A DNA stretch of 64,000 nt from DATBVX01 sp963695985 (GTDB taxonomy: Bacteria; Pseudomonadota; Gammaproteobacteria; Steroidobacterales; Steroidobacteraceae). The notes under the pieces were generated by a model that saw nothing but the letters and a program-made list of their open reading frames with translations, did not search any database and was not told where the DNA came from. Below are positions 53,392 through 61,727 of this stretch, in pieces. Within the stretch, counting starts at the first letter, position 1. Each line of letters opens with the position of its first letter. The position numbers and the translations under genes were made by a program. The stretch spans positions 62,001 through 126,000 of the forward strand of contig CAVOIC010000009.1 of NCBI GenBank assembly GCA_963695985.1, in the 5' to 3' direction.

Positions 53392-54798
53392 ATGGCCGAA
53401 CCGAAAGTGAGGATCGAACGTGACAGCATGGGAGAGCTGCGCGTGCCCGCCGATGCGCTGTGGGGAGCGCAGACACAGCGCGCGGTGCAGAACTTTCCGC
53501 TCAGCGGCCTCAAGATGCCGCGTGCGTTCATTCGCGCGTTGGGCCTGATCAAGGAAGCGGCGGCAGCCGTCAACGCGGAGCTCGGCACGCTCGATGCAGT
53601 GCTGGCCGCGGGCATTGGCAAGGCGGCGCGCGCGGTCGCGGAGGGCCGGCACGATGCTCAGTTCCCGGTGGACGTGTTTCAGACCGGGTCGGGCACCAGC
53701 TCCAACATGAATGCCAACGAGGTCATTGCACACCTCGCCAGCGCTGAGCTGCGGCGCGAGGTGCACGCGAATGATCACGTCAACATGGGCCAGAGCAGCA
53801 ACGACGTCATACCCACGGCGATCCACGTGAGCGCGGCGCTCGAACTGGAGCACGAGCTGCTGCCGGCCTTGCATCATCTGCACGCCACGCTCGACCGCAA
53901 GGCACAGGACCTGACGCAGATCGTAAAGACCGGGCGCACTCACCTCATGGATGCCATGCCGGTGACGCTCGGACAGGAGCTTGGCGGCTGGCGCTCGCAG
54001 ATCGGCAACGGCATCGCGCGCCTCGAAGCCTGCAGGACTCGGCTGCTGGCCCTCGCACAGGGCGGCACGGCGGTCGGCACCGGCATCAATGCGCATCCGA
54101 AGTTCGGCGCGCTCTTTGCCGCGAAACTCTCGCAGAGCACCGGCTTAGCCTTCACTGCGAGCCGGGATTATTTCGAGGCGCTGAGCTCCCAGGACACGGC
54201 GGTGGAGCTGTCGGGGCAGCTCAAGGTGCTCGCGGTCAGCCTGATCAAGATCGCGAACGACCTGCGCTGGATGAACAGCGGACCACTCGCCGGACTCGGC
54301 GAAATCGCGCTGCCGGCACTGCAGCCCGGCAGCAGCATCATGCCGGGCAAGGTCAACCCGGTGATTCCAGAAGCGGTTGCCATGGTCGCGGCGCAAGTCA
54401 TCGGCAACGATCTCACCGTTACCATCGGGGGGCAGTCTGGCAATTTCCAGCTCAACGTGATGCTGCCGGTCATCGCGTACAACCTCTTGCAGAGTCTGGA
54501 GCTGCTCGCGAGCGGGACGCGCGCGCTCGCGGATCGCGCGATTGCGGGCTTCACCGTCAACCAGGCGCGACTCGACGAGGCTGTGGAGCGCAATCCGATC
54601 CTGGTCACGGCCCTCAACCCGGTAATCGGTTACGAGAAGGGTGCCGCCATCGCCAAGAAGGCCTATGCCGAGGCCCGCCCGATCCGGGAAGTCGCGCAGA
54701 AGATGACCGACCTCGGTGCCGAGGAACTCAAACGACTGCTCGACCCACGTGATCTCACGCGCGGCGGCATTAAGGGAGGCGGGGGCGGAGGCGGATGA
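53392..54798 (+). CDS. fumC: class II fumarate hydratase
   Basis: FumC hydrates fumarate to malate in the TCA cycle without an iron-sulfur cluster, which suits oxidative or iron-poor conditions. The 468-residue protein has RIERDSMGELRVPADALWGAQ, QTGSGTSSNMNANEVIA, GRTHLMDAMPVTLGQELGG and the signature GSSIMPGKVNPVIPEA. ATG 53392 gives the family start, and earlier in-frame codons are non-family sequence. The C-terminus ends in an unusual glycine run. It overlaps the next NUDIX gene by four bases. Confidence 0.95.
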   Translation: MAEPKVRIERDSMGELRVPADALWGAQTQRAVQNFPLSGLKMPRAFIRALGLIKEAAAAVNAELGTLDAVLAAGIGKAARAVAEGRHDAQFPVDVFQTGSGTSSNMNANEVIAHLASAELRREVHANDHVNMGQSSNDVIPTAIHVSAALELEHELLPALHHLHATLDRKAQDLTQIVKTGRTHLMDAMPVTLGQELGGWRSQIGNGIARLEACRTRLLALAQGGTAVGTGINAHPKFGALFAAKLSQSTGLAFTASRDYFEALSSQDTAVELSGQLKVLAVSLIKIANDLRWMNSGPLAGLGEIALPALQPGSSIMPGKVNPVIPEAVAMVAAQVIGNDLTVTIGGQSGNFQLNVMLPVIAYNLLQSLELLASGTRALADRAIAGFTVNQARLDEAVERNPILVTALNPVIGYEKGAAIAKKAYAEARPIREVAQKMTDLGAEELKRLLDPRDLTRGGIKGGGGGGG

Positions 54799-55463
54799 AT
54801 CCGTCGAAGCCGGGCCCGAAGGTCGCTCCCGCGGACGATGAGGGGACCTTGCGCGCCCATATCCGAGCACGCCTGGCCGGCACCAGTCCCGGTGCGCACG
54901 GCGGCGAGGCGTGGCTCGCAGGTCTGCCGCCCGAGCTCACCACCCGCTTTCATCACTTGCTGCCCACGCAGCCCACGCCGGCGGCCGTGCTGGTGCCGAT
55001 CGTCGACCGCCACGAGGGCCTGACCGTACTCCTTACGCAACGCGCCGCCGATCTTAAACATCACCCGGGGCAGATCAGCTTTCCGGGCGGACGCCTCGAA
55101 CCCGACGATGTGGACGCCGTCGCCGCGGCGCTGCGCGAGACTGAAGAAGAGATCGGTCTCGCACGCCGTTTCGTCGAAGTCGTTGGCTATCTTCCGGACC
55201 ATCTCATCATCAGCGGCTATCGCGTGACTCCCGTAGTCGCGTTCGTGCAACCTGGCTTTGAGCTCACGCTCGATACCACGGAGGTGACCGACACCTTCGA
55301 AGTGCCGCTGCGCTTCCTGCTCGATCCCGCACATCACAAAGGGCGGCGGCGCTTGCTGGGCGAGGGCGAGATTGAGGTCTACGACATTCCCTTCGGCGAG
55401 CGGAACATCTGGGGCGCTACTGCAGGCATGCTCATGACTCTCTATCGGTTGCTGCGCGAATGA
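54795..55463 (+). CDS. CoA pyrophosphatase, NUDIX family (NudL-like)
   Basis: This 222-residue NUDIX hydrolase has the CoA-pyrophosphatase subfamily motif LKHHPGQISFPGGRLEPDDV, directly before the NUDIX box ALRETEEEIGL, then LPDHLIISGYRVTPVVAFV. It would split CoA and derivatives into 4'-phosphopantetheine and 3',5'-ADP. The start overlaps the fumC stop by four bases and the end overlaps mazG by four bases, so fumC, this gene and mazG form one operon. Confidence 0.92.
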   Translation: MNPSKPGPKVAPADDEGTLRAHIRARLAGTSPGAHGGEAWLAGLPPELTTRFHHLLPTQPTPAAVLVPIVDRHEGLTVLLTQRAADLKHHPGQISFPGGRLEPDDVDAVAAALRETEEEIGLARRFVEVVGYLPDHLIISGYRVTPVVAFVQPGFELTLDTTEVTDTFEVPLRFLLDPAHHKGRRRLLGEGEIEVYDIPFGERNIWGATAGMLMTLYRLLRE

Positions 55464-56263
55464 CGACTCGCGGGCGGACCATCGAGGAGCTGCTCGGGAT
55501 CATGGCGCAGTTGCGCGCCCCGGAAAGCGGCTGCCCCTGGGACAGGGAGCAGACTTTCGCCACTATTGCGCCGTACACGATCGAGGAGGCTTACGAGGTC
55601 GCCGATGCAATCGAGCACGGTGACCCGGCACAGCTACGCGACGAGCTGGGCGATCTGCTGTTCCAGGTCGTGTTCCACTCGCGCCTGGCGCAGGAAGCGC
55701 GCCAGTTCGAATTCGCCGACGTCGTCGGTGCCATCTGTGACAAGTTGATTCGTCGCCACCCCCATGTGTTTGGCCAGGAGCGCATCGCGAGCTCAAGCGA
55801 CCAGTCGCGCGCGTGGGAGGAGCACAAGAAGCGGGAGCGGGTAGCTGTAGATGGTGTTGGTGGCATCCTGGACGGCATTCCGCTGGGGCTTCCCGCGCTG
55901 ACCCGTGCTGCCAAGGTCGGCAGGCGTGCGGCGAGCGTCGGCTTCGACTGGCCCGACTGGCGCGGGGCGCGCGCCAAGGTCGACGAAGAACTGGCCGAAC
56001 TGGATGCGGTCGAGGCCCGTTCGGGCGGTTCGCCCGAGCTCGAAGCGGAGCTCGGTGACGTGCTGCTTGCGCTGGTGAACCTCGCACGTCACCTCGGTGT
56101 CGATCCGGAATCCGCCTTGCGTGCCAGCAACGCACGCTTCGAGCGGCGCTTTCGTCACCTGGAACAACAGGTGCGCGCCAGCGGCCGGCAGTTGCAACAG
56201 CTCAGCGCGACGGAACTCGACGCGTTATGGAATGAGGCCAAAACGGCCACGAAACGCGACTGA
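55460..56263 (+). CDS. mazG: nucleoside triphosphate pyrophosphohydrolase MazG
   Basis: MazG hydrolyses non-canonical and canonical NTPs to NMP and pyrophosphate. In 267 residues it has the two-domain MazG layout: the first domain with APESGCPWDREQTFATIAPY, TIEEAYEVADAIEHG and LRDELGDLLFQVVFHSRLAQE (the EExxE and ExxD metal sites), and a second MazG domain with DEELAELDAVEA and LEAELGDVLLALVNLARHLG. It is the last gene of the fumC-NUDIX-mazG group. No toxin-antitoxin partner is present. Confidence 0.94.
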   Translation: MTTRGRTIEELLGIMAQLRAPESGCPWDREQTFATIAPYTIEEAYEVADAIEHGDPAQLRDELGDLLFQVVFHSRLAQEARQFEFADVVGAICDKLIRRHPHVFGQERIASSSDQSRAWEEHKKRERVAVDGVGGILDGIPLGLPALTRAAKVGRRAASVGFDWPDWRGARAKVDEELAELDAVEARSGGSPELEAELGDVLLALVNLARHLGVDPESALRASNARFERRFRHLEQQVRASGRQLQQLSATELDALWNEAKTATKRD

Positions 56264-56387
56264 GTTCTCCTTTCCCGCCTGCACCAAACGGGTTCAGTTG
56301 GCATTCACAGTGCCTGCCTTAGCTTGGCACCACGCTCGGGGATTGATGGACGGAGTTGCCGTCCGAGGCGAGCGCAAGGAGCCTGAC

Positions 56388-56954
56388 ATGTTTACGCGAG
56401 TGATGAGCTGCGTTGTGGTGACCTCGGTGCTGACGGCATCGACGGCGCTTGCAGACCCGAAGCGCGGCGTGCCCTACAGCGCGAACCAGGGCTACGGTTA
56501 TGCACGGGTGACTCACGTTGAGCCCATCGTGCGCCAGGTGCGCGTCGAGGTACCGCGGCGCGAGTGCTGGACCGAGACGCGCTACGACCAGCCGAATGCG
56601 GGTCAGCCCAGCGGCAGTCTCGCGGGCCCGATGATCGTAGGCGGCCTCATCGGCGGCGCGATCGGCCATCAGTTCGGAAATGGCAATGGCCGGCGTGCAG
56701 CGACTGTAGCGGGCGCGCTGATCGGCACGGCAGTCGGACACGAGGTGGGCGCAAGTCGCCAGGCCCAGTACGCCTCTGCCACTCCGCAACCGTACCAGGT
56801 CGAGCGCTGCGATCAGCGTGTTGAGCAGACCTACGAGGAACGTATTGACGGCTATCAGGTCGAGTACGAGTACGGCGGACAGCGCTACTCCACGCGCCTG
56901 CCCTACGATCCAGGCGAGCGGCTGCGAGTGCAGGTTGCAGTCTGGCCGGCGTAG
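56388..56954 (+). CDS. glycine-zipper 2TM domain outer-membrane-associated protein
   Basis: This 188-residue secreted protein has a signal peptide (FTRVMSCVVVTSVLTASTALA) and a glycine-zipper 2TM segment, GPMIVGGLIGGAIGHQFGNG followed by AATVAGALIGTAVGHEVG, like that of the rickettsial 17-kDa antigen family. The C-terminal part, with cysteines in QVERCDQRVEQTY and RRECWTE, may form a disulfide. AAGGAG lies seven bases before ATG 56388, fixing the start. Upstream in-frame ATGs would break the signal peptide. Probably an envelope-associated structural protein. Role unknown. Confidence 0.8.
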   Translation: MFTRVMSCVVVTSVLTASTALADPKRGVPYSANQGYGYARVTHVEPIVRQVRVEVPRRECWTETRYDQPNAGQPSGSLAGPMIVGGLIGGAIGHQFGNGNGRRAATVAGALIGTAVGHEVGASRQAQYASATPQPYQVERCDQRVEQTYEERIDGYQVEYEYGGQRYSTRLPYDPGERLRVQVAVWPA

Positions 56955-57075
56955 GACCGGACGGCCCAATGTCCCGAAGCGGGCGGAGTGCTTCCGCCCG
57001 CTTCGGCTTACGTGGAAGGCGCGCGCGCACTACACTCTGAGCGTACTCGTCAACCGCACCATCCCAAGACCAGGC

Positions 57076-57384
57076 GTGAGGAACCAACCTGTACTGGCAC
57101 TTGCCCTAGTGATGCTGGCCGGCCTGCTTGCAGAGCCGGCCCTGGCACACCGGCAGGGCGTCGTGACGGCACCGGAGTCGCCGGCGCGCACCGAAGCGCG
57201 TGCGCATGGCGGGATGTCACTGGACGCCGCAGTGCAGATGGTCCAGCAGCGCTACAAGGCGCGGGTGGTGCGGGCCGAGACTCGCCAGGAGAACGGGCGC
57301 ACCGTGTACGTGCTGAGGCTGCTCAACGCGGACGGCAAGGTGTGGACCGTGCGCGTCGATGCGGACTCGGGTGAAGTGCTGTAG
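57076..57384 (+). CDS. PepSY-domain secreted protein
   Basis: This 102-residue protein starts at GTG 57076 and has a signal peptide (PVLALALVMLAGLLAEPALA). A PepSY domain follows: GMSLDAAVQMVQQRYKARVV, then TVYVLRLLNADGKVWTVRVDADSGEVL. PepSY proteins often modulate proteases or report to two-component systems. The gene lies 55 bases upstream of a PhoP/PhoQ-like pair on the same strand, so it may be an accessory of, or be controlled by, that system. Confidence 0.82.
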   Translation: MRNQPVLALALVMLAGLLAEPALAHRQGVVTAPESPARTEARAHGGMSLDAAVQMVQQRYKARVVRAETRQENGRTVYVLRLLNADGKVWTVRVDADSGEVL

Positions 57385-57439
57385 GACGCACCCGATGCCG
57401 CAGGGGCAACCGTGAATACTGAGCGAGGCATTGATCCTG

Positions 57440-58144
57440 ATGCGAATCCTAATCGTCGAAGATGAGCAAGCACTGCGCGAGACCCTGGTCACGCAGCTGC
57501 ACGCGGCTGGCTTCAACGTCGATGCGGCAGCTGACGGCGAAGAGGGCCTGTACGCCGGCAAGGAGTATCCGCTCGACCTGGCAATCATCGATCTCGGACT
57601 GCCGAAGTTGTCCGGCATCGAGCTGATCCGCCAGCTGCGCGGCATGGGCAAGAGCTTTCCGGTGCTGATTCTGACTGCGCGCGACCGCTGGCAGGACAAG
57701 GTCGAGGGCTTACAGTCGGGCGCTGACGATTATCTCGCGAAGCCCTTCCACGTGCAGGAGCTGCTGGCACGCGTGCAGGCACTGTTGCGCCGGTCGGGCG
57801 GCTGGTCGCAACCCGTGCTCCAGTGCGGCGACATCAGCCTCGACACGCGCAGCCAGGTCGTCACCGTGGGCGAGAAGGTCGTGGAGCTCACCTCGTTCGA
57901 GTACCGCATCCTCGAGTTCCTGATGCTGCGTGCCGGCGAGGTTCTTTCCAAGGCCGAGCTTACCGAACGCCTGTATGCGCAGGACTTCGAGCGTGACAGC
58001 AATGTCATCGAGGTCTTTATCGGCCGCCTGCGGCGCAAACTCGATCCGGACGGCAATCGCCAGCCGATCGAAACCTTGCGTGGGCGTGGCTACCGTCTCG
58101 CCCTTACACGCGCCGAAACGCCGGGCGCGCGCGCCGACGGTTGA
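57440..58144 (+). CDS. OmpR-family response regulator (PhoP-like)
   Basis: This 234-residue regulator has the receiver MRILIVEDEQALRETLVTQL, phosphoacceptor Asp51 in IIDLGLPKLSG, a Lys in LAKPFHVQELLAR, and the winged helix VLSKAELTERLYAQDFERDS, NVIEVFIGRLRRKLDPDG and RGRGYRLAL. It reads closest to PhoP. ATG 57440 gives the standard N-terminus, and a TTG three codons upstream is less likely. The kinase start overlaps its stop. Confidence 0.85.
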   Translation: MRILIVEDEQALRETLVTQLHAAGFNVDAAADGEEGLYAGKEYPLDLAIIDLGLPKLSGIELIRQLRGMGKSFPVLILTARDRWQDKVEGLQSGADDYLAKPFHVQELLARVQALLRRSGGWSQPVLQCGDISLDTRSQVVTVGEKVVELTSFEYRILEFLMLRAGEVLSKAELTERLYAQDFERDSNVIEVFIGRLRRKLDPDGNRQPIETLRGRGYRLALTRAETPGARADG

Positions 58145-59505
58145 TGTCCTCGCTCAGCGGGCGACTGCTGGCGTCGGTCTCTCTGCTGCTGATCCTTTTT
58201 TTCGGGGTCACCATTGCGGCCCTCGATACGGTATTCCGTGACCTTAGCCAGCGCAGCATCGGTGAGCTGCTCGATGCGCAACTCATCGCCCTGCTGGCGG
58301 CGTGCGAGACCGACGATCACGGCAACGTGCAGCCTGCCGGCGCGCTCGCCGAGCCACGCCTACGGCAACCGGGCTCGGGACTGTATGCCGAGATCCGCAG
58401 CCCGCAAGGCAAGCTGATCTGGCGCTCGCCGTCGTTGCTTGGCAGCCAGGTCGATTTCGGCGGCGCCGTAGCGCCGGGTGCGCGCCGGTTGGAGCAGCGC
58501 ACGCTGGATGAGAACGTCAGAAGCATGGTGCTGACTGCTTCCATCAACTGGGAAATCGCGCCAGACACTAACCGTGAATTCATCTTCAGCGTGGCGACCA
58601 GCCTCACACCGTATGAAGCACAACTGACCCGATTCCGCAGTCAGTTGTTCGGCTGGTTCCTGGGCTTGTTCGTGCTGCTGCTCGGCTCGCTGGCATTGCT
58701 GTTGCGCTGGGCCCTCGCACCGCTGCGTCAGATCGAGAGCGAGATCGCCGAGATCGAGGCGGGCAGCCGCGCTTCCTTGAGCTCGGCGCAGCCGCGTGAG
58801 CTCACCGGCCTGGCGGTGAACATGAATGCCTTGCTCAGGAACGAGCGCCGCCGCGTCGAACGCTATCGCAATACACTCGGCAACCTGGCACACAGTCTCA
58901 AGACACCGCTCGCCGTCATCCGCTCGACGCTGGCGGACGAGGCCGCCACCGACCGGCGCCACCATATCGTCAATCAGCAGATCGACCGCATGAATGCGAT
59001 CGTGCAGCACCAGCTCAAGCGCGCTGCAGCTTCGGGCGGCGCCGTGGTCGGGCAGGGCGCCGTCGACGTCGCCCCGCTGCTTACCGAGCTGCGCGCTGCG
59101 CTCAGCAAGGTCTATTCGGATCGCGACCTGCTGATCGAGATCGTGGCGCGCGAGCGCGTAGCGTTCATCGGCGATCGGGGCGATCTTTTTGAGCTGCTCG
59201 GGAACCTGCTGGACAACGCCTGCAAGTGGTGCCGCTCACGCGTACGAGTGACCATCAGCCGCTCGCAGCAGGCCGACCGACGCGCACGGTCGCACATCAC
59301 CGTCGAGGACGACGGCTCCGGGATCGCAAAAGCCGACCGCGAGCGCATCCTCGAACGCGGCGCCCGTGCGGACGAGCAGATGGACGGGCAGGGGCTTGGC
59401 CTGGCAATGGTGCGCGAGATCGTGGAGCTCTACGACGGCACGCTCGAAATGGGCGATTCGCCCTTGGGCGGAGCGCTCGTCGAAGTGTGCCTGCCCGGCC
59501 GCTGA
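58144..59505 (+). CDS. sensor histidine kinase (PhoQ-like)
   Basis: This 453-residue inner-membrane kinase has TM1 (LLASVSLLLILFFGVTIAAL), a periplasmic sensor at about residues 30-170, TM2 (LFGWFLGLFVLLLGSLALLL), HAMP, the phosphoacceptor helix NTLGNLAHSLKTPLAVIRST with His250 (the PhoQ-like LxHSLKTPL form), and an ATPase domain with ELLGNLLDNACKWC, DDGSGIAKADR and GQGLGLAMVREIV. The start overlaps the regulator stop by one base. PhoPQ-type systems sense divalent cations or antimicrobial peptides. The acidic sensor patch of enterobacterial PhoQ is not obvious here, so the signal is open. Confidence 0.85.
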   Translation: MSSLSGRLLASVSLLLILFFGVTIAALDTVFRDLSQRSIGELLDAQLIALLAACETDDHGNVQPAGALAEPRLRQPGSGLYAEIRSPQGKLIWRSPSLLGSQVDFGGAVAPGARRLEQRTLDENVRSMVLTASINWEIAPDTNREFIFSVATSLTPYEAQLTRFRSQLFGWFLGLFVLLLGSLALLLRWALAPLRQIESEIAEIEAGSRASLSSAQPRELTGLAVNMNALLRNERRRVERYRNTLGNLAHSLKTPLAVIRSTLADEAATDRRHHIVNQQIDRMNAIVQHQLKRAAASGGAVVGQGAVDVAPLLTELRAALSKVYSDRDLLIEIVARERVAFIGDRGDLFELLGNLLDNACKWCRSRVRVTISRSQQADRRARSHITVEDDGSGIAKADRERILERGARADEQMDGQGLGLAMVREIVELYDGTLEMGDSPLGGALVEVCLPGR

Positions 59506-59510
59506 AGGTG

Positions 59511-60263
59511 TCAGCGCTCGGTTTTTGCGCGGAGGAGCGGTGCGATGAGATCCAGCGGCAGCGGGAAAACGATAGTCGAGCTCTTTTCGTTGGAAATATC
59601 CGCCAAGGTCTGTAGGTAGCGCAGTTGCATCGCGGCCGGTTCGGCTGCAAGCGCGTGCGCGGCTTGAACGAGCATCTGTGCCGCCTGACTCTCGCCTTCG
59701 GCGTGAATGATCTTTGCTCGTCGCGTGCGCTCGGCTTCCGCCTGTTTGGCAATGGCGCGAATCATGCTTTCGTCCAGATCGACGTGTTTGATCTCGACGT
59801 TAGCCACCTTGATGCCCCAGGCGTCGGTGGCTTGGTCAAGGATGCGCTGGATGTCGATGTTGAGTTTCTCCCGTTGCGAGAGCATCTCATCGAGGTCGTG
59901 CTGGCCGAGCACCGAGCGCAAGGTCGTTTGCGCGAACTGGCTGGTGGCCTCCCAGGGATTGGCCACCTGGATGATCGCCTTGCTTGGATCCACGACGCGG
60001 AAATACACCACGGCGTTGACCTTGACGGACACGTTGTCGCGCGAAATGACATCCTGCTTCGGCACGTCGAGAACGATGACGCGTAGATCGACCTTGACAA
60101 TCTGCTGCACGATCGGAACCACGAGAATGATGCCCGGACCCTTCACGCCCGTGAAGCGGCCAAGGGTGAACATCACGCCGCGCTCGTACTCCTTGAGAAT
60201 CTTGATGGCGCTGAACAGCAGCGCGCCCACCAGGAACACTACGACCAGCAGAAAGGGACTCAT
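59511..60263 (-). CDS. slipin/stomatin-like SPFH membrane protein
   Basis: This 250-residue SPFH (band 7) protein has an N-terminal membrane hairpin (FLLVVVFLVGALLFSAI), then the SPFH domain: GVMFTLGRFTGVKGPGIILVV, VDLRVIVLDVPKQDVISRDN, VNAVVYFRVVDPSKAI, LRSVLGQHDLDEMLSQREK and a coiled-coil with IRAIAKQAEAERTRRAKIIHAEGE. It overlaps the upstream nfeD-type gene by four bases. Slipin and NfeD are a conserved operon pair, in which the NfeD protease cleaves the slipin C-terminus. The ATG at 60263 is fixed by that overlap. Confidence 0.92.
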   Translation of the reverse strand: MSPFLLVVVFLVGALLFSAIKILKEYERGVMFTLGRFTGVKGPGIILVVPIVQQIVKVDLRVIVLDVPKQDVISRDNVSVKVNAVVYFRVVDPSKAIIQVANPWEATSQFAQTTLRSVLGQHDLDEMLSQREKLNIDIQRILDQATDAWGIKVANVEIKHVDLDESMIRAIAKQAEAERTRRAKIIHAEGESQAAQMLVQAAHALAAEPAAMQLRYLQTLADISNEKSSTIVFPLPLDLIAPLLRAKTER

Positions 60264-61666
60264 TGTTTCGCTCCCCTGTGTTTGACCGGTTCGACCCACA
60301 GCAGCAGGCCCTCCACCTTCACGACGCGGACCTCCTGGCCCGCGCTGACGGGCGCGGAGCTGCGGGCGTTCCACAATTCGCCGCCGAGGCGCACGGTCCC
60401 ATGCGACTCGAACCCGTCGAGTACCTCGGCATGGCTGCCGAGGATGTGCTCGACGCCGGTGACGACGGGACGTCGACGGGCGCGTCCGAACAGCCACACC
60501 ATCCCGATCAGCACCAGGCCCGCGACGGATGCAATGGCGGCGATGATCGGAACGGCGATCGCAAACCCCGGCACACTGGTATCGAACAGCATGATCGAAC
60601 CGATGATGAACGCAATCAACCCGCCGACGCCGAGCGCACCGAAACTCGGCACAAAGGCCTCTGCCACCACCAGCAGCGCCCCGAGAATGATGAGCGCGAG
60701 CCCGGCGTAGTTCACCGGCAGCACCTGGAAAGCAAAGAGGGCCAGCAACAGGCAGATCGCCCCTGCAACTCCGGGCAGGACAGCGCCCGGATTGTAACCC
60801 TCGAACAATAGTCCGTAGATGCCTATCAACAGCAATCCATAGGCGATCGTCGGATTCGTGATGACGGTGAGAAGCTGCGTGCGCCAATCCGGCTCAAACT
60901 TCTCGATGGTGAGCGACTTGGTCGCAAGCGTCACCTCGCTGGCGCCAAAGGTGACCTTGCGGCCATCGAGCTGCTGCAGCAGGTCGGGCAGGTCTTTGGC
61001 GATGACGTCGATGACCTTGCTCTGCAGTGCTTCGGACGCCGGCAGATTGGCCCCTTCGCGCACCGCCTTCTCGGCCCACTCGACGTTGCGACCCCGCAGC
61101 TGCGCGAGGCTGCGCAGGTAGCCGACGGCATCGTTGACCACCTTGCGCTCCATGGCGCTGCCGGGCGCAGCCGACCCGCCGGCTTTCTTGTCCTTGTCCT
61201 TCTGCCCCGCGTCGGGCTTCTCGTCCGCGGTCTTATCGTCGCCGGCAGGTTCCGGTGCCGGGGACTCTCCGCCGATCTGCACGGGGGTTGCGGAGCCGAG
61301 GTTGGTCGCCGGTGCCATGGCAGCGATGTGGCTCGCGTACAGGATGTAAGTGCCCGCACTCGCCGCACGTGCGCCGCTTGGGGCTACGAACGTGACGACT
61401 GGAATCGGTGAAGCGAGGATTTCCTTGATGATGTCGCGCATCGCGGTGTCGAGGCCGCCCGGTGTATCCATCTGCAGGATGACCAGTGAGCTGCCGGACT
61501 GCTGCGCCTTCTTGAGGCCCTGTGCGAAATAGTGGCTGATCGCCGGGCCGATCGGCCCATCAATCTTCATGAGCAGGGCAGAAGAAGATGCGTGCTGCTG
61601 CGCCGGCGTCTGCGCCTGCAGAATCGCGCAGCTCAGCAACAGTGCACCGACGAGAAATAAGCGCAT
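60260..61666 (-). CDS. NfeD family membrane serine protease (ClpP-like)
   Basis: This 468-residue NfeD1b-type protein has a signal peptide (RLFLVGALLLSCAILQAQ) and a ClpP-fold periplasmic protease domain (LVILQMDTPGGLDTAMRDI, VVTFVAPSGARAASAGTYIL with the likely nucleophile Ser, AAMAPATNLGSATPV). A charged low-complexity insert follows at about residues 135-170, then four spans (YGLLLIGIYGLLFEGYNPGA and following) and a C-terminal OB-fold (HGTVRLGGELWNARSSAPVS). By eye, the general-base region reads YLRSLAQ, with Arg where archaeal homologs have Lys. This comparison is from memory. It overlaps the slipin gene by four bases. Confidence 0.9.
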   Translation of the reverse strand: MRLFLVGALLLSCAILQAQTPAQQHASSSALLMKIDGPIGPAISHYFAQGLKKAQQSGSSLVILQMDTPGGLDTAMRDIIKEILASPIPVVTFVAPSGARAASAGTYILYASHIAAMAPATNLGSATPVQIGGESPAPEPAGDDKTADEKPDAGQKDKDKKAGGSAAPGSAMERKVVNDAVGYLRSLAQLRGRNVEWAEKAVREGANLPASEALQSKVIDVIAKDLPDLLQQLDGRKVTFGASEVTLATKSLTIEKFEPDWRTQLLTVITNPTIAYGLLLIGIYGLLFEGYNPGAVLPGVAGAICLLLALFAFQVLPVNYAGLALIILGALLVVAEAFVPSFGALGVGGLIAFIIGSIMLFDTSVPGFAIAVPIIAAIASVAGLVLIGMVWLFGRARRRPVVTGVEHILGSHAEVLDGFESHGTVRLGGELWNARSSAPVSAGQEVRVVKVEGLLLWVEPVKHRGAKQ

Positions 61667-61727
61667 GGGTCAACCGGAGGCGCGATCGCAATGCCGCGCC
61701 CTCTCAGCCTAACACGCCACGACGGTC

